DNA from: COE1 sp910588595
GTDB taxonomy: Bacteria; Bacillota; Clostridia; Lachnospirales; Lachnospiraceae
DNA: 64,000 nt
Direction: 5' to 3'
Assembly: GCA_948957135.1 (NCBI GenBank)
Contig: CARDBT010000007.1
Span: 1 to 64,000, forward strand
Part shown: piece after piece, positions 25,115-33,795 of the stretch
How positions within the stretch are numbered: position 1 is the first letter of the stretch
How the letters are laid out: the number at the start of each line of letters is the position of its first letter
Notes under the pieces: generated by a model
Told to the model about the DNA's origin: nothing
Database searches by the model: none
Seen by the model: the letters and a program-made list of their open reading frames with translations, nothing else
Position numbers and translations under genes: made by a program

Positions 25115-26386
25115 TTATACCCTTGCCGGCAAAGGTTCGTCAGGATTATTCTTTGCATTTCCGTACACTGTCTTAACATCGGCTAACTCTGCCTTTGTCA
25201 TCTTATCTCCCATTACCAAATAGGAAATTACCATTCCTACACCTCTTACTGCTTCTTTTCCTGTAATCATCTTTTTGTTAGCACTACTTATCACAAGAAG
25301 ATTGAACCACAATTCATTATCAAATGACCATGATATTTTATTGAGTTTCTCAACAATATCTCTCCATTCAATTCCTTTATTCTTTGCCATCCTTGCCACA
25401 TGTGCTAATGCCATCTGCGTTACCGGTTTTAACAGTAAATTATTCTCTCTCATTGCTGAAATCGGTTTATCTTTTCTAGTAAGCTGTATGTATTCCTGAA
25501 AAGCATTCAGATCACCCAAAAGCACTTTCCAAAAATCAGCCACTTCTTCATACGCATCATTCACATCACTTTCTTCCGGTAAGACATTTGTGGAGTATCT
25601 ATTATCCTTAAGCAGTGTACCTGAAATAGTATATAGTGCACTAAGCGTTGTTAAATTCTTACTCCTTAACGATAGTGTATTACTTTTCCAATTAACAAGG
25701 TCAATTCCATTAATCGGTGCAAGCGGTTCTCCTTCCGTTAAAAGTTTTCTTGATATTACAGCAAATACATCGTCATCACTTGTAATAATATTGTCACCAC
25801 GGCTTGTCTGCTTCGCATATTTATTGATTTTATTAAAAATCTTGCGAATCTTCTGTGTATCAGTGTGTTCGACAAATATTACACTTATTTCTTCATTTGC
25901 TAAATCAGGATGCGGTTCTAACCGATTCATTGCAGCTGTCATTTTTTCGCCTGCCGGAATTCCCATAACACCTCTAATTGCTATCTTTAAAGCAAGCAAT
26001 CTATGCTGTCCATCAAGAGCAATAAGGCGTTCCTTCCCCGGTAAAGTTAAAAATCCCATATCTTTCATAGGAACTCTATATGCTGCAGGTAATGATGGTA
26101 CTGCTTCTGTTACTGACTCAAAAACAATTTCTTCATATCCCGAATAGATATCTATTATCAAACTTCCAAAGAATCGATTAGGATCGTCTACAACATATGG
26201 AACCATTTCCTCTACTACACGCCTGATGTCATATTCACGTTGCATTTTTTCATCAGCGCTCATATCAGGCCACTCAGGCAATTCTTTTGCAATACCAACA
26301 CTGTCAACCAACTGTCCCGCAGACATTTTCGCCAAGAAATAGGGTGTGTTTCCCATCTTGGCACGTATGCATCCAATCGTTGCCAT
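25115..26386 (-). CDS. dndB: DndB-like DGQHR-domain protein
   Basis: 423 aa with AGGAGG before the ATG. The signature LIALDGQHRLLALKIA lies near residue 125, and NKINKYAKQTSRGDNIIT and ISVIFVEHTDTQKIRKIFNKIN follow, both typical of DGQHR proteins. DndB in Dnd systems regulates transcription of the modification genes and can influence where modification occurs. Here it has its own promoter with an overlapping palindrome and is separated from the main operon by a terminator. The main operon is Ssp-type, so a DndB-like partner is unexpected. Confidence 0.85.
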   Translation of the reverse strand: MATIGCIRAKMGNTPYFLAKMSAGQLVDSVGIAKELPEWPDMSADEKMQREYDIRRVVEEMVPYVVDDPNRFFGSLIIDIYSGYEEIVFESVTEAVPSLPAAYRVPMKDMGFLTLPGKERLIALDGQHRLLALKIAIRGVMGIPAGEKMTAAMNRLEPHPDLANEEISVIFVEHTDTQKIRKIFNKINKYAKQTSRGDNIITSDDDVFAVISRKLLTEGEPLAPINGIDLVNWKSNTLSLRSKNLTTLSALYTISGTLLKDNRYSTNVLPEESDVNDAYEEVADFWKVLLGDLNAFQEYIQLTRKDKPISAMRENNLLLKPVTQMALAHVARMAKNKGIEWRDIVEKLNKISWSFDNELWFNLLVISSANKKMITGKEAVRGVGMVISYLVMGDKMTKAELADVKTVYGNAKNNPDEPLPARV

Positions 26387-26411
26387 ATTTTACCTCCTAT
26401 CGCTTTTTATT

Positions 26412-26453
26412 CTATTGTATTTCAATAGTATCACAAACTTGTTTTTATTTCAA
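26412..26453 (-). promoter_or_regulatory. Promoter of the DndB-like gene with palindromic operator
   Basis: Minus strand TTGAAA (26448-26453), 17-base spacer, TACTAT (26425-26430). A perfect palindrome CTATTG AAATA CAATAG at 26412-26428 covers the -10. This layout fits autorepression, as reported for DndB in Dnd systems. Confidence 0.7.
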
Positions 26454-26493
26454 GTGCTGTACATCATTTTTTTGTAAAACTTTTGCAAATAAA

Positions 26494-26520
26494 AAAACAA
26501 GGGTTTATAGCCCTTGTTTT
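26494..26520 (-). terminator. Terminator of the phosphorothioation operon
   Basis: Minus strand AAACAAGGG ... CCCTTGTTT stem with CTATAA loop then a T run, immediately after the sigma factor stop. It looks bidirectional. Confidence 0.85.
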
Positions 26521-27706
26521 AGTCATCCTCTTCTTCTTTGATTGTTGGCGTATAATCCAAATAATCTTTCAACTTCCTACTTCTCGAAGGATGCCGTAAT
26601 TTACGTAATGCCTTCGCTTCAATTTGACGAATTCTTTCTCTTGTAACACTAAATAATATACCGACTTCCTCAAGAGTTTTTTCTTTCCCATCAAACAAAC
26701 CATATCGTAGTGCTAATACTTCTTGTTCCCTTTCGGTAAGTGTCTTTAACACCTCAGCCAACTGCTCTTTAAGCATTGTCTTCGTTATTTCTTCATCTAA
26801 ATTATCTTCAACAATCAATTCGCCCGGTATAAGCAATTCATCGTCTCGTTTAAATGTATGTTTTTCAAAAACATCATTGTTTTCAAAAAACATCGAATAC
26901 CACTCTTCAAATGATACAAATGGAGTGGCAGCATTCAAAACATCCTCTGTTTGTTCGTTGGTGAGGGAAAGTATTTCCTGTAACAATTCCCGTACCGAAT
27001 CATCCGTAAACAGATTTGTTTCTCCGACATATCCATATTTTTTCAAAATCGGATATGCTGAAAAGTAGGGTTCCTTCTTATGTACCGGATAATACATTAA
27101 CGGTCTTTTCGTAGGCTGATGTCGAGTCAAATTCTGCAATATCCACATCGATGCATATGAGCCAAACGGACCATTCATATCAGGATTATATTTGTCAACA
27201 GCAATAACTAATCCTATGCATGCTTCGCCAATAGCATCTTGAATATCCATATCGTAATTCTCAGCTCGTTGTAGTGCTATCTTCACCGCAATTCTAAGAT
27301 GCATTCCTATCATACGTTCTCTTGCATGTTGATTTCCTTCAAATGCTTGATATTTTAATTGTGTAAATTCCCGCCACTGAGGTGGCATTATATTCCTTAT
27401 TTCCGTAATGAACGGCTCTAACGAATCATCTAATTCAATTATTCGATCATAAACTGCTTCATAATCACTCTGTGCATAATCATCATACTCGTCATCCTCA
27501 TAATTTACAGAAATATGACTTGTAGGTGCTTCGTCATAAATAATTATTCCACGTGTTGTTATTGCACTTGATAGCCAATCAAAATCCTGTATAGGAAGAG
27601 ATTTTTCATCAGCGCAATCCATAATATCATCAAATGTGACATATCCTTGTTTCTCTGCTTTATTAAGCAGATGCTCAAGCGCCTCCTGTCTTAGATCTCT
27701 TCCCAT
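26519..27706 (-). CDS. RpoD-like sigma-70 factor within a phosphorothioation operon
   Basis: 395 aa from the ATG at 27706, preceded by GGGAG. Recognisable regions are a sigma 1.1-like start (ALEHLLNKAEKQGYVTFDDIMD), a sigma 2 body (ERMIGMHLRIAVKIALQ, FGSYASMWILQNLTRH as a divergent 2.3/2.4 region and YYPVHKKE) and a near-canonical region 4 (LTEREQEVLALRYGLFDGKEKTLEEVG then VTRERIRQIEAKALRKLRHPSR). The region 2.3-2.4 strand-melting motif is altered from the housekeeping FSTYATWWIRQAI pattern, and the linker to region 4 is longer. It overlaps the terminator and is the last gene of the operon. It may direct RNA polymerase to special promoters during infection or reprogram host transcription. No equivalent is known to me in Ssp or Dnd loci. 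Confidence 0.9.
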   Translation of the reverse strand: MGRDLRQEALEHLLNKAEKQGYVTFDDIMDCADEKSLPIQDFDWLSSAITTRGIIIYDEAPTSHISVNYEDDEYDDYAQSDYEAVYDRIIELDDSLEPFITEIRNIMPPQWREFTQLKYQAFEGNQHARERMIGMHLRIAVKIALQRAENYDMDIQDAIGEACIGLVIAVDKYNPDMNGPFGSYASMWILQNLTRHQPTKRPLMYYPVHKKEPYFSAYPILKKYGYVGETNLFTDDSVRELLQEILSLTNEQTEDVLNAATPFVSFEEWYSMFFENNDVFEKHTFKRDDELLIPGELIVEDNLDEEITKTMLKEQLAEVLKTLTEREQEVLALRYGLFDGKEKTLEEVGILFSVTRERIRQIEAKALRKLRHPSRSRKLKDYLDYTPTIKEEEDD

Positions 27707-27721
27707 AAGTATTTCTCCCAA

Positions 27722-28258
27722 TTATTTTTTAATACATAGTTGTAAGATATCATCATTTGATACTTCAGAATTAAACCTATCCTGAAATTCTTCCACAAAT
27801 TCAAACAAATTATTTATATAGTCTTCCGGGTCAGTTGCTCCTTCTATGAGTTTTTCATACAGAACATCTACACCACCTCGTACATAACTATCAAATCTTT
27901 CTTCATCCGCAGGATTTTCTCCCATATGTCTGAACGCTTTATCAATGCGCTTGTCCTCATCAGGTTCATACTGTTTATCCAAAAGCATAATTAACCTAAA
28001 ATTAAACATCAGCTCTTCTTGCGAATAAATAACTCTATCACCCATAACATTTTGGTTGTAAACTTGATTTGTCTCAGGATTTTTTGTATCATCCTGTTCT
28101 GCTGTTCTTCCGTATAAAAATCCAACAAGCGGTGCATTCGTATACACATCAACATTTCTTCCAAACAACTGTGCTTTACTCTCACCATCAAACGCACTTG
28201 TCAACTGATCGACACGCAATGCATGTCTACCTTTAAATCGATATTGTTTATCAAACAT
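27722..28258 (-). CDS. Unknown 178-aa conserved-looking protein
   Basis: 178 aa beginning MFDKQYRFKGRHALRVDQLT and containing LFGRNVDVYTNAPLVGFLYGRTAEQD and EELMFNFRLIMLLDKQYEP, with an acidic tail. The FxGRHALRV...APLVGFLYGR part looks like a conserved core, but I do not recognise its family. It lies between the SMC-type ATPase and the sigma factor, 10 and 15 bases away. It may be an adaptor of the DndD-like ATPase or of the sigma factor; this is inference from position. Confidence 0.7.
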   Translation of the reverse strand: MFDKQYRFKGRHALRVDQLTSAFDGESKAQLFGRNVDVYTNAPLVGFLYGRTAEQDDTKNPETNQVYNQNVMGDRVIYSQEELMFNFRLIMLLDKQYEPDEDKRIDKAFRHMGENPADEERFDSYVRGGVDVLYEKLIEGATDPEDYINNLFEFVEEFQDRFNSEVSNDDILQLCIKK

Positions 28259-28268
28259 AACGTGCCTC

Positions 28269-30263
28269 CTAAACTAATACAGTCTCAAATTCATTCTTTT
28301 TGTCGAAGTGATGCCTGCTACCAATCTTTGCCCCCATATAGTCCTCAGCGAGTTCTCCATCAGTATCCTTTATGAAGATAATAACCTGCTCTGCTGTTTC
28401 CGGAAGTGCTTCACATACCGTTTTTATTCTCCTCTTATCAAACGCTGACAGAGGTGCATCCATCACTAATGGATATGGTTCTGATGAAAGTAACTGTGCA
28501 TCTTCATTTGTTGCATTTCTATTATCTCTTGCCATTTTAATTATACCGGTAATGAATGCAAAAATAACAGAAATACTCTGTGCAGTCGATGTTTCTACAT
28601 CACCATCATAATCAGTAGCATAAACAGAAATATGATATTTTTCATCAATTGTAAGATACAATCCCCCCTCATAAATCTGCTTAAAAATATCATTTATTGT
28701 TGTCTGCAGGCGGTCACGAATCTCAGCCTCACTTGTTGCATATACTTCCTGCAGCTCCTTGTATATTCTCTCAGCATATGCCTTATAAATTTCAATTTTC
28801 TTATTGTTATCATCAAGAAGTGTTAAATTACGACGTTCTGTATCCGCCCTTTCCATTTCACTTTCTTTTCTTCCCTTTTCAGCAATTTTCCTATCACGTT
28901 CGGCGTTATCCTTGCGAATAATCTGATCACATATTTGAATCTCATTATTAATTGCACGAACCTTAGCTCTTACATCTCCACCACTTAGTTTTCCTTCTAC
29001 AATGGCCAACTCATCTCTTAAATCCATTAAATCATCGTCTTGCTGACTGATTACCGCTAAGTGATCTCTAATTTGTGTATAAACATCATGACGCTCATTT
29101 GCTCTTCTACGGGATTCTTTCTTAAAATCACCAATTGTAGTACTAATTGACTGAGGTGGCAGAAAATCTATTAATTCTTTGACTTTTGCATGCGCTATTG
29201 TTCCCTCATCCAAACGAGTACCACACAAGCACACTTTCTGTCTAAGTAAGTATTCAATTGTCTTAGCATGCATATATGGAATGTCTTTCCCTGCAAAATC
29301 TTTTTCAGACAACAATTGCAAAGCCCTCTCCACTAATGAAATGGAGAAGAATGAACTTAGGCTTCCATTAAAATCCTTACTTATCATTTTGTATATAGTG
29401 GACTTTGATCTCTCTGCCACTGCAATCTTTTTAAGCAATTTCTCTTTTTTGTCCTGAAGTTCTTCCCCTTCAGCATATTGCTTTATCTCTTCTGATTTTT
29501 CAGTCTTGCGTACACGTGCAGACTCAATTTCACTATCTAATTCTTCAATTCTCGCGTCAATGGCTGCAATTTCCGTTTTGCAACGTTCTATTGTATCCGT
29601 ATATTCTTTTATCTTTGCATTACTCTGAGAATTATAACTAGCCTCATAACTGCTAATTACACTTGATCGTATCCTTGGATTAAAATGCTGAATTGCACTA
29701 TACATAGCATTCAGTCCAAGTAATCCCTTGACAGCGTCTGCAAAATCCGTTGCCTTTTTACCAGTGGAAATATCTTTACTCATTTTTTCAATGCGTTCTC
29801 CATCGAAAAAGAAATATCTCGATAATTCCTTTGGCAAAATACTCTTTACTTCACTCTCACATTGAGATTTCTTTACATAAGTGGTATTTCCCGAAGAATC
29901 TTTCGTTGCAATATCAAAAACTGTATTATCTGCTTTAATTCTATTAGCATTATCCTTACGATATATCTGTTCGCGGATTAAAGTATAATCTACTTCACCA
30001 TGACGCAACTTAAGTGTGACCTGAACCTTTTTTTCCTGACCCGGTCGCATCTCTGTTGCAACCAGTTTATTCAACATACTTTTGTCAGAAAATTCTGTTT
30101 CACCGTACAAGCACCAGAAAAACGCTTGGGCAAACGTAGTTTTTCCTGTACCATTTTCACCAATAATAATAGTTACATTTTTCCCATCACTTCCATCAGC
30201 AAAATCAATGGATTCATTACGAAACTGGCGGAAGTTTTCCAATTTTATCGATTGAAGTAACAT
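28269..30263 (-). CDS. DndD-like SMC/Rad50-type ATPase
   Basis: 664 aa. Walker A IIGENGTGKTTFAQAFFWC lies near residue 33, followed by a long coiled-coil region with a short CLCGT hinge near residue 346, and a C-terminal LVMDAPLSAFDKRRIKTV D-loop/Walker B segment. The FRQFRNESIDF start is typical of DndD/RecF-type ATPases. DndD senses or handles DNA ends and helps sulfur modification or restriction in Dnd systems. The gene overlaps the 54-aa ORF upstream by 19 bases. An Ssp locus normally lacks this ATPase. Confidence 0.88.
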   Translation of the reverse strand: MLLQSIKLENFRQFRNESIDFADGSDGKNVTIIIGENGTGKTTFAQAFFWCLYGETEFSDKSMLNKLVATEMRPGQEKKVQVTLKLRHGEVDYTLIREQIYRKDNANRIKADNTVFDIATKDSSGNTTYVKKSQCESEVKSILPKELSRYFFFDGERIEKMSKDISTGKKATDFADAVKGLLGLNAMYSAIQHFNPRIRSSVISSYEASYNSQSNAKIKEYTDTIERCKTEIAAIDARIEELDSEIESARVRKTEKSEEIKQYAEGEELQDKKEKLLKKIAVAERSKSTIYKMISKDFNGSLSSFFSISLVERALQLLSEKDFAGKDIPYMHAKTIEYLLRQKVCLCGTRLDEGTIAHAKVKELIDFLPPQSISTTIGDFKKESRRRANERHDVYTQIRDHLAVISQQDDDLMDLRDELAIVEGKLSGGDVRAKVRAINNEIQICDQIIRKDNAERDRKIAEKGRKESEMERADTERRNLTLLDDNNKKIEIYKAYAERIYKELQEVYATSEAEIRDRLQTTINDIFKQIYEGGLYLTIDEKYHISVYATDYDGDVETSTAQSISVIFAFITGIIKMARDNRNATNEDAQLLSSEPYPLVMDAPLSAFDKRRIKTVCEALPETAEQVIIFIKDTDGELAEDYMGAKIGSRHHFDKKNEFETVLV

Positions 30264-30409
30264 TGTGCTTCCTCCTCAATTTTCTTTTTAATCCAACTGA
30301 CCATCTGCTGGTCCGACATGGTTCGTGTTTTCAAGTTCATATTCTCTTGGATGATTATCTTTCTCTTCAGCCTTTCAATAGCCTTATCATCAATTTTAAT
30401 TTCTTCCAT
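30245..30409 (-). CDS. Overlooked 54-aa ORF, candidate small partner of the SMC ATPase
   Basis: ATG at 30409, two bases after the stop of the PLD-helicase, with AGGA about 8 bases before it. The translation is MEEIKIDDKAIERLKRKIII then QENMNLKTRTMSDQQMVSWI, ending EEEAQCYFNR at a TAA at 30245-30247. It overlaps the start of the SMC ATPase by 19 bases, so translation is coupled. The basic, helical composition is reminiscent of the small DndE protein that binds nicked DNA, but it is shorter than DndE and no alignment was made. Confidence 0.65.
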   Translation of the reverse strand: MEEIKIDDKAIERLKRKIIIQENMNLKTRTMSDQQMVSWIKKKIEEEAQCYFNR

Positions 30410-30411
30410 AT

Positions 30412-32622
30412 TTACTGTCCTGCCTTTTCTACAGATTCATCATCTATAATGTGATACGCTTCCTGTATGTCCCAAATGAGATCATTTGCCTCCATCGAAT
30501 TCATTGACAGTCTACCAAATTCCTTAATCCTAGCCAACTCATTCTTTACTAAAGACAAATCTCTTTGTGCCTGCTCAGTTGTCAATCCTGATACAGAATC
30601 AAGTTCTCTAGGAAGTGTTACAAAATCATAAATTTCTGCAAAGGGCTTGTTCTCCGCTTTTCTAAGAACTCTTCCTCTTCTTTGTATGTATTCCTTAGGA
30701 TTTGTAGTGCTTGCAAGAATAAAGGCTGTTCTGATTCCGGGAATATTAACACCTTCATCCAAACATTTGATCGCTACAATTGCTTGAAGTCTATCTCCCT
30801 TTTGGAACTGCTCTTTGATGGTTGCTCTAGTTTCCATATTTTCTTCTGATGTAAACTTAGCCACCTCCATCCCGAATTCATTTCCAAGAATCCGTGTAAC
30901 AGCTTCTATCTGACGAACATCTTCTTCATCGATACTTGAATAGTCCGCCTTTTCGTCTATTACATTTGTCGCACCGCAATAAACCAATATATTATTATCC
31001 TTTGCATAAGGAGCAATGTATTCTCTTAAGGTTTCGAGTTTTTGACTTGCGCCTGCAACAATCCTTGCTCTTTCCATTGCAAGAATTTCACCACGTTTAT
31101 TTAACCTGTATTTTCCATCCTTACCCTTAATCAGACATTTTGACATTTCATATGACTTTTGTTCATACTTTTCCAATTCTTCATCCGTCAAATAAACCGG
31201 AATTGGATAATATTTATATTTTGTAAGCTTATCCTCATCAATTGCTCTATCCAATGAATATTCAATACATTTTTTTCCGAAGAAGTCATAAAGCATTGCT
31301 GTTCCTTCATCATCTCTGTGGCGATTCAATGTCGCAGAAAGAGCCAATCTATATGTGAATCTATCGTCTAATAATCTTGCATATGTTCGTGCTCCGAAAT
31401 TATGTGCTTCGTCCACAACCAATAATATCGACGACTGAATTTTACTGATTTCATCCTGAACATAGTCTTTTGCAAATGTGGCATTCGTACAGACTAAACA
31501 GAAAAAACTCTTATCTCGTCTCAATTTCTGATCCCGCACTGCTCTGGATAGTCTTTTTTTCCAATCCTTTTGCGGTGAATCTCCATAAGCTATAATAGGT
31601 TTTATATTAAAACGAACAATATCCTCAACCCACTGTTCGACCAGATGTTGATACGGACAGACAATAATAACTGCAAGCACATCATCCAAATCCTCAGATA
31701 ATTTTGAAATAGCCCCCAGTCCCGTCAATGTTTTTCCCGTACCAGTTGCCATATCATATATTCCTCTATAATTTTCTCCAACCCAAACAGATATTGCATC
31801 CTTTTGATATTCTCTAAATGTAATATCGTCCGGAACTCTCGCTCCTATCGGACCTCCGTAAGTTGAACTTATATCGGAAATCTTACTTGCGTATGTAAGC
31901 ATTCTCTTTGCAAACTGCTCATCATCTATCGCAAAGTTTGCAGGTTTTCTTCGATACCTTTCTATTAAGGCATCTGTTATATTCGGAAACTTCAGCACCT
32001 TTATATTGGGTTCTGTATCATGCCAAATGGAATAAAATGCGTTTTCCTTTAATCGAATTCTTTCTATTTCACTTGAATCTCCCCAACTTCTAAAAACATC
32101 CATTGTTTCATAGTTTATCGTCATAGCCGCCGCAGATTCATTATTGGAGCCAGAAAAAGCAATCTTATCACCATGAACATCTTCAATAATTCCCATTTTT
32201 TCATGGTACATCCCTATTCCGTTTTTATCCTCTGTATATGCAATCTGAATATCCATTACTCCATCTGCAATTAATGCTGCTAACAAATTTAATCGTTCCA
32301 TAGAGTAATAATCCGTCGGTTTCTCTGAGATTTGTGTTAATAGCGCCCTTTCTATTATCTTATTTCTGTCTTCATACCCATGTCTTATTGCATCTATATC
32401 TTCATCAGACAGGTATGGAGATGCCACTATTTGAATCTTTCCACCTTCCGCTGCCATTCCAGCAATACCTTTTGATATTTCGACAAGTGATGACGATGAA
32501 AAAAATCCAACTGCTCTTTTATATGATACTGCGTCCTTAAGCAGAGGAATGTAAAAGTCTTGTACCACATTATCTATGAGTGATCGATATTCGCTTTTTA
32601 CCTTATGATCCTTAAGTCCCAC
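30412..32622 (-). CDS. PLD-domain superfamily 2 helicase (phosphorothioation-linked restriction candidate)
   Basis: 736 aa from a GTG at 32622, with GAGGAG upstream. The N-terminus has phospholipase D-like elements: KRAVGFFSSSSLVEI, then an HEK at residues 140-142 and AFSGSNNES at 156-163. The helicase has YDMATGTGKTLTG (Walker A), LLVVDEAHNFGA (DEAH box) and QRRGRVLRKAENK (motif VI). This layout fits the family described as DNA phosphorothioation system restriction enzyme. In place of SspE it may sense or cut unmodified DNA. It follows the desulfurase gene by 16 bases. Confidence 0.85.
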   Translation of the reverse strand: MGLKDHKVKSEYRSLIDNVVQDFYIPLLKDAVSYKRAVGFFSSSSLVEISKGIAGMAAEGGKIQIVASPYLSDEDIDAIRHGYEDRNKIIERALLTQISEKPTDYYSMERLNLLAALIADGVMDIQIAYTEDKNGIGMYHEKMGIIEDVHGDKIAFSGSNNESAAAMTINYETMDVFRSWGDSSEIERIRLKENAFYSIWHDTEPNIKVLKFPNITDALIERYRRKPANFAIDDEQFAKRMLTYASKISDISSTYGGPIGARVPDDITFREYQKDAISVWVGENYRGIYDMATGTGKTLTGLGAISKLSEDLDDVLAVIIVCPYQHLVEQWVEDIVRFNIKPIIAYGDSPQKDWKKRLSRAVRDQKLRRDKSFFCLVCTNATFAKDYVQDEISKIQSSILLVVDEAHNFGARTYARLLDDRFTYRLALSATLNRHRDDEGTAMLYDFFGKKCIEYSLDRAIDEDKLTKYKYYPIPVYLTDEELEKYEQKSYEMSKCLIKGKDGKYRLNKRGEILAMERARIVAGASQKLETLREYIAPYAKDNNILVYCGATNVIDEKADYSSIDEEDVRQIEAVTRILGNEFGMEVAKFTSEENMETRATIKEQFQKGDRLQAIVAIKCLDEGVNIPGIRTAFILASTTNPKEYIQRRGRVLRKAENKPFAEIYDFVTLPRELDSVSGLTTEQAQRDLSLVKNELARIKEFGRLSMNSMEANDLIWDIQEAYHIIDDESVEKAGQ

Positions 32623-32638
32623 TGTATGGTCTCCTCTC

Positions 32639-33784
32639 TTACAAATTCTCTTCTATGAAATCCAACGCCTCTATCAACTGTTCAAAGTCTTCCTCTGATG
32701 TAAAATAATTAACACTAAACCTAATGGTCCCTGCTGGATAGGTTCCCATAAATTTATGTGCTAATGGTGCACAATGAAGTCCCGTTCTAACTGATATTCC
32801 TTGACGGTCAAATATATTTCCTGCACTATCACTACTGATGCCTTCTATTAAGCACGATACAATTCCCACATATTCATTACTTTCATAGTTGCCAACTATG
32901 CGAATAAATTCATAATTGTTTAATATTTCAAGCAACTTTCCTCTGTTCTCTTGCTCCCTTTGAGCAAGAGTTTCAATCGTCTTTTCTTGTATCCATTTTA
33001 GTGACGCATTTAATCCTGCGATACCGACAACATTAAGTGTTCCCATCTCATATTTTTCAGGAATACTTTCCGGCATATCTTGATTAGCTGATTCATATCC
33101 AGTCCCACCAAATAAGACCACAGGCAATTTAATAGAAGGTTCCATTACAAATCCTGATATTCCAGTCGGACCATATAAAGTCTTATGCCCAGCAAATACG
33201 GCAAAATCAATACAATTCAGCCCAATATTACAATCAATCACTCCTGCACTCTGCGCCATATCAACTAACGTATACGCATCATATTTCTTTGCTAAAGAAA
33301 AAATATCTTCTATCGGTGCAACTAAACCGATTGTGTTACTTGCATGACTCACAATAACTAAATCTGGCTTTACTGCATCAAATTGATAGCGTATCTTTTC
33401 CAAGTCATATTTCAAATCTTTAGTCACCGAAAGCTGTGTAACAGATATTCTTTCAATTTGCTCATAATGATGAAGAGTTCTGGTCACCGCATTATGCTCA
33501 AACGGACTAATATAAATATTTTTAACACCCGAAGCAATTATGCCTTGTATAATGATATTCAAGGCAATTGTTGCTGTCGGAGTAAAAACCACTTGCTTCG
33601 CTGGACAGTGCAATAGTTCCTGAATCCTTTTTCTTGTATCGAGAATCAATTCCCCGGCTGACTGTGCTAAGGAATAATGACCACGTCCAGCATTCCCTCC
33701 ACTTTGCCTATAAAATTGATCCATAAAAGTATAAACACATTCTGGTTTAGGATATGTTGTTGCGGCATTATCAAAATATGCCAT
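32639..33784 (-). CDS. sspA: Cysteine desulfurase (SspA/DndA type)
   Basis: 381 aa from the ATG at 33784, with AGGAGG upstream. A class V aminotransferase: YFDNAATTYPKP at the start, PLP lysine in VFAGHKTLYGPTG, and the catalytic cysteine in VRTGLHCAPLAHKFMG. It takes sulfur from cysteine and would pass it to SspD. It follows sspC by 11 bases. Family relatives also serve iron-sulfur assembly, but the operon position points to DNA backbone sulfuration. Confidence 0.88.
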   Translation of the reverse strand: MAYFDNAATTYPKPECVYTFMDQFYRQSGGNAGRGHYSLAQSAGELILDTRKRIQELLHCPAKQVVFTPTATIALNIIIQGIIASGVKNIYISPFEHNAVTRTLHHYEQIERISVTQLSVTKDLKYDLEKIRYQFDAVKPDLVIVSHASNTIGLVAPIEDIFSLAKKYDAYTLVDMAQSAGVIDCNIGLNCIDFAVFAGHKTLYGPTGISGFVMEPSIKLPVVLFGGTGYESANQDMPESIPEKYEMGTLNVVGIAGLNASLKWIQEKTIETLAQREQENRGKLLEILNNYEFIRIVGNYESNEYVGIVSCLIEGISSDSAGNIFDRQGISVRTGLHCAPLAHKFMGTYPAGTIRFSVNYFTSEEDFEQLIEALDFIEENL

Positions 33785-33795
33785 ACAGTAGCCTC

